Shown: positions 8,670 through 16,454 of the stretch, piece after piece
How positions within the stretch are numbered: the first letter of the stretch is position 1
Layout of the letters: each line of letters begins with the position of its first letter
Assembly: GCA_010692425.1 (NCBI GenBank)
Contig: JAAHHJ010000045.1
Location: 1 to 43,356, forward strand
DNA: 43,356 nucleotides
Source: Symploca sp. SIO3C6
GTDB lineage: Bacteria > Cyanobacteriota > Cyanobacteriia > Cyanobacteriales > Coleofasciculaceae
Direction of reading: 5' to 3'
Translations under genes and position numbers: made by a program
The notes under the pieces: generated by a model
Seen by the model: only the letters and a program-made list of their open reading frames with translations
The model's database searches: none
Told to the model about the DNA's origin: nothing

Positions 8670-9377
8670 GTATTCGAGGGAGTTGAAGGTGGCGGCAAAA
8701 CCACCCAAATACAGCTATGCTCACAGTGGCTTCAGGCTAGTAACCTGCTCACTCAGCTGAACACTATCCAACCACAGGTATCAGTGGTGATCACCAAAGA
8801 ACCGGGCGGAACATCATTAGGCTTAGGGTTACGCCAACTTTTATTGGAGGAAGTAAGTAGCAACAAGCCAAACAATTCCAAGAATCCACCAATTCAAGAA
8901 CGAGCAGAACTTTTACTTTATGCTGCTGATCGAGCTCAGCATGTTGAAGAATTTATTAAACCTCTACTGGCAGAGGGGGCAATCATTTTATGCGATCGCT
9001 ATACAGATTCTACACTAGCCTATCAAGGTTATGGGCGTGGTCTTGATTTAACCCTGATTGACCAACTCAATCAAATTGCTACTGGTGGTTTGGAGAGTGA
9101 CCTTACTATATGGCTAGATGTAGATGTGAAAATAGGCCTAGAAAGGGCGCAAAAACGGGGAAAGACCGACCGTATGGAACAGGCTTCACTGGCATTTCAT
9201 CGGCGAGTTCAACAGGGTTTTGAGTCAATATACCAACAAAATCCCCATCGCATTGTACGAGTAGATGCCAGTGGTAGCCAAGCTCAAGTGCATTGTGCAA
9301 TTCAGGAGATTTTGCATCGGCATTTTAATTTATCTGGCTATCCATCTCCATCTTCACCGGAATCTTCACCGGAGTAA
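8652..9377 (+). CDS. tmk: Thymidylate kinase
   Basis: Phosphorylates dTMP to dTDP. Motifs: Walker A in FEGVEGGGKTTQ (about residues 8-19), the DR(Y/H) motif region CDRYTDSTLAYQGYGRGLD, and the lid region RAQKRGKTDRMEQ. At 241 residues it is about 30 longer than typical, with a Ser/Pro/Glu-rich tail (SGYPSPSSPESSPE). I chose the second ATG (8652), since the first, in the duplicated copy at 8626, runs into a stop after eight codons. holB follows 16 bp downstream, an arrangement common in bacteria that links dNTP supply and DNA polymerase III genes. An 8-bp inverted repeat (8551-8558/8590-8597, AGATGCAA/TTGCATCT) lies in the leader. Confidence 0.95.
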   Translation: MRGKLIVFEGVEGGGKTTQIQLCSQWLQASNLLTQLNTIQPQVSVVITKEPGGTSLGLGLRQLLLEEVSSNKPNNSKNPPIQERAELLLYAADRAQHVEEFIKPLLAEGAIILCDRYTDSTLAYQGYGRGLDLTLIDQLNQIATGGLESDLTIWLDVDVKIGLERAQKRGKTDRMEQASLAFHRRVQQGFESIYQQNPHRIVRVDASGSQAQVHCAIQEILHRHFNLSGYPSPSSPESSPE

Positions 9378-9393
9378 GTTGAGTGTCTATCCT

Positions 9394-10356
9394 ATGGTAA
9401 CAGAAGCTTTCGCTTCACTTGTAGGGCAAGCCCAAGCCATCGCCCTCTTGCAGGGAGCAGTTGCTACTAACCGTATTGCCCCTGCTTATTTGTTTGTAGG
9501 TTGCCCAGGAGTTGGGCGCTCTCTAGCAGCAAGAGCTTTTATCGAACTACTATTGTTAGCCGACATACCCAGACAAGAGCAGCCATCAGTACAAAAACGT
9601 CTACAGCAGGGCAACCATCCGGATGTATTATGGGTAGAGCCGACTTATCTCCACAGAGGTATTCGTTTATCTGCTGGCGAATTAGAGCAAAAAGGCATTC
9701 AGCGCCAAGGTAAGCCCCAAATTCGGCTCGAACAAATTCGAGAAATCACCAGGTTTTTAAGTTGTTCCCCTCTAGCAGCATCTCACCAAGTGGTGGTACT
9801 CAAACAAGCCCAAACTATGGCAGAAGCAGCTGCCAATGGCTTACTTAAAACCCTCGAAGAACCAGGACAAGCAACTTTAATTTTGATTGCACCTAGTATT
9901 GAGTCATTATTGCCAACGCTGGTTTCTCGCTGTCAGCAGATTCCCTTTTATCGGCTAACGCTTCCCAAGCTGGAAACTGTGTTGCGGCAAACAGGGCATC
10001 AAGAAATTCTTGCCCATTCAGAGATATTAGCACTTGCTCAAGGTAGTCCAGGGAAAGCAATTGCTTCTTTTACTCAGCTCCAAGCTATGCCCTCTGAGTT
10101 GCTCAATCAGTTACTCGTGCCACCACAGACACCTCGCCAAGCTTTGGAGTTGGCCAAGGAAATTGACAAAATTCTCGATCTACAAGCTCAGTTATGGTTG
10201 CTAGATTATCTCCAGCAAAGTTATTGGCAAACTCAAACTGAACCAGTCATCATTCAACAGTTAGAGAAGGCTAAGCAATACCTACTCAACTATGCTCAGC
10301 CGCGACTTGTTTGGGAGGTAACGCTGTTGGATTTAAATCAGGCACTTTTTTTATAG
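9394..10356 (+). CDS. holB: DNA polymerase III delta-prime subunit
   Basis: Clamp-loader subunit of the replicative polymerase. The N-terminal AAA+-like domain has a degenerate Walker A, GCPGVGRS (Arg where ATP-binding relatives have Lys; residues about 36-43), as expected for non-hydrolysing delta-prime. Then come the QIRLEQIREITRFLS segment, AANGLLKTLEEP and the SRC motif in LVSRCQQIPF. The four-cysteine zinc module of tau/gamma is not obvious. I chose ATG 9394 (MVTEAFASLVGQ), giving 320 residues; an in-frame TTG at 9379 would add five residues. Upstream tmk is 16 bp away, so the two are probably one operon. Confidence 0.9.
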   Translation: MVTEAFASLVGQAQAIALLQGAVATNRIAPAYLFVGCPGVGRSLAARAFIELLLLADIPRQEQPSVQKRLQQGNHPDVLWVEPTYLHRGIRLSAGELEQKGIQRQGKPQIRLEQIREITRFLSCSPLAASHQVVVLKQAQTMAEAAANGLLKTLEEPGQATLILIAPSIESLLPTLVSRCQQIPFYRLTLPKLETVLRQTGHQEILAHSEILALAQGSPGKAIASFTQLQAMPSELLNQLLVPPQTPRQALELAKEIDKILDLQAQLWLLDYLQQSYWQTQTEPVIIQQLEKAKQYLLNYAQPRLVWEVTLLDLNQALFL

Positions 10357-10391
10357 GTTTTAGGGGTTGTTTGAGTTTTCTTGAGCTTGAT

Positions 10392-10649
10392 CTAATGATT
10401 GTACTTAAGTTTAAGCCATAAAATTATTGATGCTAAGATTAGCGTTGCTAAATTGGTAGCAATCACAGGTAGGTCTCTAACTATAATTCCATACACAATC
10501 CATAGCAACACTCCTGAACAAAAAGTGATAAACATTCCTAATGAAATATCTTTTGCTGATTTTGATGTCCAAGTTTTAATCACTTGAGGCATAAAGGAAA
10601 TTGTTGTCAAAGAGCCTGCTAATAATCCCAAAATCGTAATTATATTCAT
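10392..10649 (-). CDS. SemiSWEET/PQ-loop family sugar transporter
   Basis: An 85-residue membrane protein with three hydrophobic helices (about 4-22, 38-58, 64-80) and the PQ motif in SFMPQVIKTW, then KDISLGMF. This matches bacterial SemiSWEET proteins, which dimerise to make a sugar uniporter. The ATG (10649-10647) shares one base with the TAA stop of the upstream debranching-enzyme gene (TAATG on the minus strand), so the two are very likely translationally coupled. That suggests transport of a glucose, maltose or sucrose-type sugar linked to glycogen turnover; direction and substrate are inference. Confidence 0.88.
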   Translation of the reverse strand: MNIITILGLLAGSLTTISFMPQVIKTWTSKSAKDISLGMFITFCSGVLLWIVYGIIVRDLPVIATNLATLILASIILWLKLKYNH

Positions 10650-12682
10650 TAGAAATCAGAGAAATGACGAATAATTTCAGCGACTGACCACGCTTGAGCG
10701 ATGGCACCTTGGGGACAATGAGGGGTATCACCATCAAAGATTTCAGAGATTGAACCAAGACAGGCTTCTTGTTGGAAGTGAGCTAGCAAAAGCTTGAAAT
10801 TACAAGGGAGAGGTTCTCTCCGGTAGAAGCGTTTCCAAGCACGGATAAACGGACCAATTAACCAACTCCAAACAGTACCCTGATGGTAAGCAATGTCCCG
10901 ATGCCAACGATTACCGCTATAAAAACCCATGTATTCTGCTTCAGCTGGATCGAGACTGCGCAAGCCATAGGGGGTTAGAAGGCGTTCCCGTGCCACCTGC
11001 AAGACTTGCTTGGCATTATCCTCTACAAAACCGCAGTGATAAAGTGAAAGTGCTATAACTGCATTAGGGCGAATCCGAGGATCACGATGACCATCTGGTT
11101 CAATGGTGTCATAGAAGTAGCGCCGCTCTGGATTCCAAAACTTTTGTAAGGAGACTTTTACCCTCTGCGCCTGCTGTTCGTAGTGTTTAGCCTGTTGCAA
11201 CAGACGCACTTGCTCAGCTTGCTCCTGTTGTGCCTGTCTGGCAGTCCACTTGCTGATCCAACACAGAGCAGAGTACCAGAGAGCATTAATTTCCACAGGT
11301 TTTCCTCGGCGAGGGGTTACTGGATGACCATTAATTACAGCGTCCATCCAAGTAAGGGCAACATTGGGAGCATCCCAAGTGAGTAGCCCATCATTAGCAT
11401 CAACCCTAATTTGGTAGAGAATACCAGCTGTTAGGGCTTTGTAGATTTTCCGCACCACAGGATATTGCTTGTTAAGAAAACTCCAATCCTGTGTTGTTTC
11501 TAGGTAAAGTCCTAGGATTTCAATCCACCATAGGGAAGCATCAATGCTGTTATATATCGGCTCAGCATTACCATTGGGAAAGGTATTTGGAATTAAACCA
11601 TCACGACAATAGCTACCAAAGGTTTCTAGTAATCCCTTAGCAAGGGTATAGCGCCCAGTTGCTAAAGTTAGTCCTGGTAAAGCAATTAATGTATCGCGCC
11701 CCCAGTCATTGAACCAGGGGTAGCCAGCTATTACAGTCGGACCAGAAATTGAACTACGGTAGGCAATAAATTGATCCGCTGCCCGCAACAGTTGACGCCA
11801 AATCGATTGCTTTTCACTATTGATGAGTGAGGGAACCGAAGCCCATAGTTGCTTTTGACGTTGTTGCTCTGTTTGCACCGCCTGTTCAAATAACCCAGAA
11901 TTGAGTCCTGGTAGCGGCAATTGCTCTAATCCTACCCTCGCTTCCAAAGTTATGGTTTCTCCTGGATGGAGTATAACACTCAAGTAGCCTGGACTGTAAA
12001 GGTCTTCACGATCAGGTAGTCCTCGACGATGTTCCTCAGGATAGTAATAATTCCAATACCAAACTCCCTCTACTTGATAGTCGCCCCTACTCCAGCGTAG
12101 CAGCCAGGGAACCCCTACTTTACCATTACAAATCCCTTGTAAGTAAATTTGCTTATTACCCACCAATTGGGAAAAATTGAGATCGTGTTCTTTCAATTGC
12201 TGGTGATGAAAGTCTCGGTCTCCAATCAAAGGGCGTAGTCTTAGTGTCGCTACCTTGCTACCTTGATATTGATACTCAATCAAGATACGACTGCACAATT
12301 GCGGCTGTTTTGGATGATCGCATTCTAGCCAACCTTCACTCAAGCCGTAAGGCATCACCATCTGTTGAGTCAACTGCCAGTCTTTAAAACCCCAAACCCA
12401 TTTGGGAATTGGCTCCGCTTCAAAGGAGCGCAGTAGCTGATAACCAAGGGGTTCGATCTTTTTGCCGCCATTCCAGAAATTGGTCGAAATTGCCCAGTTT
12501 GTACCTTCTACTTCTAAGCTGGCATCGAGATGGGAGAGTAATAGAGTACGTTGTACGGGAGGTTCGAGGGCAGCAATTAACCAGCCATGATAAGTGCGAG
12601 TTCGCGCCCCGCAAACTGTACCACTGGCAAAACTTCCCAAACCATTGGTTATTAACCATTCCCTGGTGTCTAAATCGTTCAA
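10649..12682 (-). CDS. Glycogen debranching enzyme (amylo-alpha-1,6-glucosidase, GDE_N/GDE_C type)
   Basis: 677 residues. An N-terminal beta-rich GDE domain (about 1-230, starting TREWLITNGLGSFASGT and containing ARTRTYHGWLIA) is followed by an alpha/alpha-barrel catalytic domain (about 290-670) with GYPWFNDWGRDTLIALPG, the family hallmark. This is the archaeal/cyanobacterial debranching type, distinct from GlgX; it hydrolyses alpha-1,6 branch linkages in glycogen. The start is TTG at 12682; an in-frame stop lies shortly upstream and there is no better start. Its stop codon overlaps the start of a SemiSWEET gene. glgC, the committed step of glycogen synthesis, is about 4 kb away on the same strand but in a separate unit. 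Confidence 0.92.
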   Translation of the reverse strand: MNDLDTREWLITNGLGSFASGTVCGARTRTYHGWLIAALEPPVQRTLLLSHLDASLEVEGTNWAISTNFWNGGKKIEPLGYQLLRSFEAEPIPKWVWGFKDWQLTQQMVMPYGLSEGWLECDHPKQPQLCSRILIEYQYQGSKVATLRLRPLIGDRDFHHQQLKEHDLNFSQLVGNKQIYLQGICNGKVGVPWLLRWSRGDYQVEGVWYWNYYYPEEHRRGLPDREDLYSPGYLSVILHPGETITLEARVGLEQLPLPGLNSGLFEQAVQTEQQRQKQLWASVPSLINSEKQSIWRQLLRAADQFIAYRSSISGPTVIAGYPWFNDWGRDTLIALPGLTLATGRYTLAKGLLETFGSYCRDGLIPNTFPNGNAEPIYNSIDASLWWIEILGLYLETTQDWSFLNKQYPVVRKIYKALTAGILYQIRVDANDGLLTWDAPNVALTWMDAVINGHPVTPRRGKPVEINALWYSALCWISKWTARQAQQEQAEQVRLLQQAKHYEQQAQRVKVSLQKFWNPERRYFYDTIEPDGHRDPRIRPNAVIALSLYHCGFVEDNAKQVLQVARERLLTPYGLRSLDPAEAEYMGFYSGNRWHRDIAYHQGTVWSWLIGPFIRAWKRFYRREPLPCNFKLLLAHFQQEACLGSISEIFDGDTPHCPQGAIAQAWSVAEIIRHFSDF

Positions 12683-12858
12683 GGTGATTTCGTCATCAGC
12701 TCTCTATAAGCTTAAGTCTACGATTTACTAGCTGAATTTTATCCTTAAGAGAGTGTTTAAGAAATTGTTGTTGAGTAATTGCGCAAATCCTTACTACTCA
12801 AAATCGTTATGAGTATGATATAGTTGTAACAGTTCGTAAATAATCGTGCTTGCCAGTA

Positions 12859-12884
12859 CGGATAACTTAGGAATAGATTATCCG
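12859..12884. promoter_or_regulatory. Inverted repeat in the peroxiredoxin leader
   Basis: Perfect 7-bp arms CGGATAA (12859-12865) and TTATCCG (12878-12884), spacer 12 bp, lying about 50 bp before the peroxiredoxin ATG. It could be an operator or an mRNA hairpin. No regulator can be assigned. Confidence 0.4.
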
Positions 12885-12934
12885 GTAATGCATAGCGAAG
12901 GCATGCGCAATTAAGGTTCAAGGAGAATAAATTA

Positions 12935-13540
12935 ATGACCAACTCAACAGAAGGATGCTTGCGGGTAGGCCAACAGGCTCCCGACTTCACTGCAACTGCT
13001 GTAGTCGATCAAGAATTCAAGACGATTAAGCTATCTGACTATCGCGGCAAGTATGTCGTCATCTTTTTCTATCCTCTTGACTTCACCTTTGTCTGCCCAA
13101 CTGAAATCACCGCCTTTAGCGATCGCTTTGAAGAATTCAACAAACTAGGCACTGAAGTTTTAGGCGTCTCTGTTGACAGCGAATTCTCTCACCTTGCCTG
13201 GATTCAGACAGACCGCAAAAATGGTGGTGTTGGGGATTTGAACTATCCTTTGGTTTCTGATATCAAAAAAGAAATCAGCACTGCTTACAATGTCCTTGAC
13301 CCTGATGCTGGTGTAGCTTTGCGCGGTTTGTTCATTGTTGACAAAGATGGTGTGATCCAGCACGCAACCATCAATAACCTTTCCTTTGGTCGTAACGTTG
13401 ATGAAACCTTGCGTACCCTGCAAGCAATTCAATACGTTCAAGCCCACCCCGATGAAGTTTGCCCAGCTGGTTGGCAACCTGGTGACAAGACAATGAACCC
13501 TGATCCTGTCAAGTCCAAGGTTTTCTTTGCATCAGTGTAA
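12935..13540 (+). CDS. Typical 2-Cys peroxiredoxin
   Basis: Thiol peroxidase of the AhpC/TSA family, reducing H2O2 and organic peroxides with electrons from thioredoxin. 201 residues with peroxidatic Cys54 in [11 protein letters not shown] and resolving Cys176 in EVCPAGW, so both catalytic cysteines of the typical 2-Cys class are present. The hyperoxidation-sensitivity motif GGLG is present as GGVG, and the C-terminal YF motif appears as FF (SKVFFASV). A clear Shine-Dalgarno AAGGAG (12920-12925) precedes ATG 12935. Monocistronic by spacing. The next gene is another thioredoxin-fold redoxin 322 bp downstream, in its own unit. Confidence 0.96.
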   Translation: MTNSTEGCLRVGQQAPDFTATAVVDQEFKTIKLSDYRGKYVVIFFYPLDFTFVCPTEITAFSDRFEEFNKLGTEVLGVSVDSEFSHLAWIQTDRKNGGVGDLNYPLVSDIKKEISTAYNVLDPDAGVALRGLFIVDKDGVIQHATINNLSFGRNVDETLRTLQAIQYVQAHPDEVCPAGWQPGDKTMNPDPVKSKVFFASV

Positions 13541-13862
13541 GTTGTAGCTAAAGTATTCAACACCCCATGCTCGCTATCGCTAATAGAGACCAACTATATT
13601 AGGCAGGCGAGACTTGTATCGTTTGATTAATCTTGATTAATCAGCCGCTGCCATCCAGCGATGGTGGCGGTATACTTTTGATATAAATTGATCAACTCAA
13701 GGGTATTTTGGTCTAGACTTATCTTGTAGTAATACTGATTACCTAAGTACTTGTTACAAATAATTTTTAAGTAATAAATGTTCTTACTTTTACTTATTAC
13801 TTACAGCTAGACCATTCGTAATCTTCTTTTTCCTATTTAATATCAGGAGTATTCAAAAACTG
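13541..13862. other. 322-bp spacer between the two redoxin genes
   Basis: No gene seen. It holds the 11-bp hairpin at 13645-13670 and, at about 13768-13802, a TAAGTAATAA segment facing TTACTTATTACTTA, which can form another stem. Both fit 3'-end structures of the peroxiredoxin transcript or dispersed heptamer-repeat remnants. The promoter of the downstream gene probably lies in the last 60 bp but I cannot place it. Confidence 0.5.
13645..13670 (+). terminator. Stem-loop downstream of the peroxiredoxin gene
   Basis: 11-bp stem (13645-13655 with 13660-13670; CCGCTGCCATC / GATGGTGGCGG) with two G-U wobbles in RNA and a 4-nt loop CAGC. It lies about 105 bp after the stop codon. No T-run follows immediately, so a processing or stability structure is as likely as termination. 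Confidence 0.4.
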
Positions 13863-14399
13863 ATGCTGACTTCTAATGACTTCAGGGGTCTACTCAATAA
13901 ACGCTTCTTCCGTAATTTTTTGCCACTACCAGCAACCAACACTCATAAACGAGGAGCAATAACTACTGACTTTGAGCTTCCTGATCTTACCAACGATTCT
14001 CAGATCAAACTATCAAATTACCAAGGGAAGCAACCAGTTCTACTTTACTTTACTCGCATCTTTACTGAAAAGCAGTATTGCCCTCTTTGCTTCCCTCACA
14101 TCAAAGCGTTAAATGAGAACTACGAACGCTTTACCCAAAAAGGTATTGAGGTATTAATGATTGTGAGTACAGATCTTCAGCAAAGCCAACAGGTTGTCAA
14201 AGACCTGAAGTTAAAAATGCCACTCTTATCTGACTCAAACTGTGAAGTTTTTCGAGCCTATGAAGTTGGTCAAGCCCTTGGTGCTCCTTTACCTGCGCAA
14301 TTCCTACTAGATCAACAAGGAAAAATCCGCTATAAACACTTGTTTTCTTTCCTTTCTCCTAATGCTGATCTTGAAACTTTGCTAAGTATCGAGCTTTAA
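13863..14399 (+). CDS. Redoxin / AhpC-TSA-like thioredoxin-fold protein
   Basis: 178 residues with a peroxiredoxin-like fold: TTDFELPDLTNDSQIKLSNY (the APDF...LSDY-type N-terminal strand region), VLLYFTR, then QYCPLCFPHIKAL with Cys73 and Cys76 (CPLC), and GAPLPAQFLLDQQGKIRYKH near the C-terminus. The canonical peroxiredoxin PxxxTxxC sequence is not present; instead there is a CxxC pair as in thioredoxins or bacterioferritin-comigratory-like proteins. Role is therefore thiol oxidoreductase or peroxidase, not settled. The first ~30 residues are basic and poorly conserved-looking. Start ATG 13863. Downstream is a strong hairpin at 14439-14463. Confidence 0.8.
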   Translation: MLTSNDFRGLLNKRFFRNFLPLPATNTHKRGAITTDFELPDLTNDSQIKLSNYQGKQPVLLYFTRIFTEKQYCPLCFPHIKALNENYERFTQKGIEVLMIVSTDLQQSQQVVKDLKLKMPLLSDSNCEVFRAYEVGQALGAPLPAQFLLDQQGKIRYKHLFSFLSPNADLETLLSIEL

Positions 14400-14438
14400 T
14401 TGGAAACATGTTGCCTTTGTTAGCCTTAATCTCCCAAC

Positions 14439-14463
14439 CCCTTCTCCCAATTTGGGAAAAGGG
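14439..14463 (+). terminator. 12-bp imperfect palindrome downstream of redoxin gene
   Basis: Arms 14439-14450 (CCCTTCTCCCAA) and 14452-14463 (TTGGGAAAAGGG) pair in 11 of 12 positions around a single T. It stands 40 bp after the stop. The CCCTTCTCCCAA-type palindrome is, from memory, a dispersed intergenic motif in filamentous cyanobacteria; it may serve as terminator or be a REP-like unit. No T-run follows. Confidence 0.5.
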
Positions 14464-14522
14464 AATTAGTTGTAAGAAGTTTCACCATAACAAGCAATAA
14501 ACATTTTTCTTTAGAGTATTTA

Positions 14523-14557
14523 TTACTTATTACTTATTACTTATTACTTATTACTTA
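14523..14557 (-). repeat. Short tandem repeat, five perfect copies of TTACTTA (TAAGTAA on minus strand)
   Basis: Same heptamer as at 1229-1284, opposite orientation. The TAA stop codon of the small gene at 14555-14794 is the first triplet of the repeat array read on the minus strand. Confidence 0.95.
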
Positions 14558-14794
14558 TCCATTCCCCGAATTCTTTAACGATTGAACTTCCTTATTTAAC
14601 TGCTCTAAATCTTTTTGAAGAGCCTGGGTTTGCTCTTGGAGCAGTTCTTTGAAAAAGGGGCTAAGGATATCCCTAATTGGTGCGAATAATTGCTGCCAGC
14701 GTTGCCGATCCTCTTCCAGCAAGATTACATAACTGTCGGTTCCGTGGGGAAAAGGAATACCACCTGCAAATCCTAAAGCCCCGCCAAAATCCAC
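14555..14794 (-). CDS. Hypothetical protein downstream of dnaJ, probably 5'-truncated by a nonsense codon
   Basis: As it stands the frame starts at GTG 14794 and encodes 79 residues: MDFGGALGFAGGIPFPHGTD..., then a charged C-terminal coiled coil (about 42-74, KELLQEQTQALQKDLEQLNK). No family recognised. The same frame is open further upstream to a TGA at 14884-14882, and just before that TGA stands ATG TAT (14890-14885), 5 bp after the dnaJ stop codon. Reading through the TGA as a sense codon would give a 111-residue product beginning M-Y-x-SEQLPKTIGNYASVGEAH. So this was probably a dnaJ-coupled gene now carrying a stop at codon 3, with or without re-initiation at the GTG. The stop codon lies in a heptamer repeat. 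Confidence 0.5.
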   Translation of the reverse strand: MDFGGALGFAGGIPFPHGTDSYVILLEEDRQRWQQLFAPIRDILSPFFKELLQEQTQALQKDLEQLNKEVQSLKNSGNG

Positions 14795-14895
14795 AGCAAA
14801 ACCCTGAGCACCTGGCCCAATAATTGTATGCGCCTCTCCGACACTGGCATAGTTTCCTATAGTTTTTGGTAATTGCTCAGATCAATACATAGTTA

Positions 14896-15897
14896 TCAAA
14901 GTCTAACCTGACCCAAATGAGAACGGGGATTAAAGCTGTGATTATCACGGAGTTTCTCGTAGCACTCTCGCTCAATTCTAGTTAGCTCTTTCGGGATGGC
15001 AATCACAATTTTCACCAATTGGTCACTGCGTCCTCCCTTCGGTTTTGGCCAGCCCTTGCCGCGCAGCCGCAGAGATTGACCAGAACGAATACCAGCTGGA
15101 ATATTCACACTCACAGAACCATCTGGCGTCGGTACCTCAATTGAAGCCCCCAAAACTGCTTCATCTGGGGTCACTCCCACTTCACAAACCAGATTTTCTC
15201 CGTCAAACTCAAAGAAAGAATGAGAATTTAGTGCTACATTTAAGTATAAGTCCCCTCTTTGCTGGTTGTAAGAACTTGCCTGACCCTTACCCCGAATCCG
15301 GATGCGGCTGCCAGACTTTGCACCAGGGGGAATCCGAACGTCTATAACTTCATTGCCTAAATTCAGGCGTTTTTGAACACCATTGAAGGCTTCATACCAA
15401 CTCAGAGTAATTGTTGCCTCACGGTCAGCTGCTGCCTCTGAAGCCCTGCTACCATAACCAGAGAAACCACCAAAGTCATTAAACCCACTAGAACCAGTTG
15501 TGTTGCTGCGGTAGGTGTAGCTGCGGCGAGAATTACCAGTTGCACTTGTACCAAAACGACCTAGCAACTCATTAATGAACTCGTCAAAACTTCCATACTG
15601 ACTAAAATCAAAACCGCCAACATCAACTCCGACACCGCTACCATAGGGTGAGCTTTGTGCTGCTTGCTTCCAATACTGACCAAATTGATCGTATTTCTGG
15701 CGTTTTTCAGGGTCGGATAATACTTCGTAGGCTTCGCTAACCTCTTTAAAGCGAGTCTCGGCTTGTTTATTCCCTGGATTCATATCCGGGTGATACTTCC
15801 TTGCTAGACGCCGAAAACTCTTTTTAATTTCGTCGGCACTCGAAGTTTTGCTTACTCCTAGGATCGAATAATAGTCTTTAAAGTCGGTCGCAGCCAT
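14896..15897 (-). CDS. dnaJ: DnaJ-type Hsp40 co-chaperone without zinc finger (CbpA-like)
   Basis: Stimulates DnaK ATPase and delivers substrates. 333 residues: J domain 6-72 with the HPD motif (His36-Pro-Asp38), a Gly/Phe/Ser-rich linker (about 80-155) and the two C-terminal beta-barrel domains ([19 protein letters not shown] and [20 protein letters not shown]). The CxxCxGxG zinc-binding repeats of type-I DnaJ are absent, making this a type-II protein. Start ATG 15897. Its stop is 5 bp before a former start codon of the downstream small gene, so they probably form one transcript. Other dnaJ paralogs usually exist in cyanobacteria, so the symbol is generic. Confidence 0.93.
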   Translation of the reverse strand: MAATDFKDYYSILGVSKTSSADEIKKSFRRLARKYHPDMNPGNKQAETRFKEVSEAYEVLSDPEKRQKYDQFGQYWKQAAQSSPYGSGVGVDVGGFDFSQYGSFDEFINELLGRFGTSATGNSRRSYTYRSNTTGSSGFNDFGGFSGYGSRASEAAADREATITLSWYEAFNGVQKRLNLGNEVIDVRIPPGAKSGSRIRIRGKGQASSYNQQRGDLYLNVALNSHSFFEFDGENLVCEVGVTPDEAVLGASIEVPTPDGSVSVNIPAGIRSGQSLRLRGKGWPKPKGGRSDQLVKIVIAIPKELTRIERECYEKLRDNHSFNPRSHLGQVRL

Positions 15898-16454
15898 CCA
15901 CTTGTCTCCTCTACTCTTGTCGAGATTTAGTAAAAACTGGCAGAATCACCCCTTTGCATCAGCAAGAGACTCAAGCTAATCAACCAGGACATGTTCGATG
16001 CCCTTCTCGCATTCCTTTAGGGATGGAGCGCAGGTCGTTGACTCTAAGTTTTCTTCTTTGCTACCCTAGCAAAACTACTCTTATATCTGCCCCAAGGGTA
16101 ATGTCTTAGGTTATAGTTTTTAGCCTTGGGCAACTGGGCTGAGGTAGTTGCAAAACTATAATATTCACCATTTCGGAATGATTCCCCCACTCTTAAGATA
16201 GGGTAGCAAAACCTTCAATTTGGTCGAGTTCGGTTCTTTCTCACAGAGTAGATCGCAATTTCCGTACTTCCTAGAATATGTGCCATTCTCAGCAGATTAG
16301 CACATATTCCCTAGGGACGACTTTTAACTTAATACGACTCAGGTATGGGTACGGGGATGCCATACCCTCGTAATATCTTAGGCAATATTGCCAAAAGAGC
16401 AATTTATATCTTAATAGCCACTAGCTAAAAGCAGTGTACGGATTTAGCTAGCAG
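15898..16454. other. 557-bp spacer between glgC (3' end) and dnaJ (5' end) with three strong inverted repeats
   Basis: No open frame of note. (a) 16111-16161: 10-bp arms TTATAGTTTT/AAAACTATAA, with a second 6-bp pair GCAACT (16130-16135)/AGTTGC (16146-16151) stacked on the 3' arm. (b) 16270-16315: CCTAG + AATATGTGC pairs with GCACATATT + CTAGG, 14 bp with a CC bulge and a 16-nt loop. (c) 16381-16392: perfect 12-bp palindrome GGCAATATTGCC, 63 bp from the glgC stop. This spacer must hold the dnaJ promoter and the glgC transcript end; (c) fits the latter. (a) and (b) could be part of a small RNA or a long dnaJ leader. No T-rich tract follows either. Confidence 0.6.
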
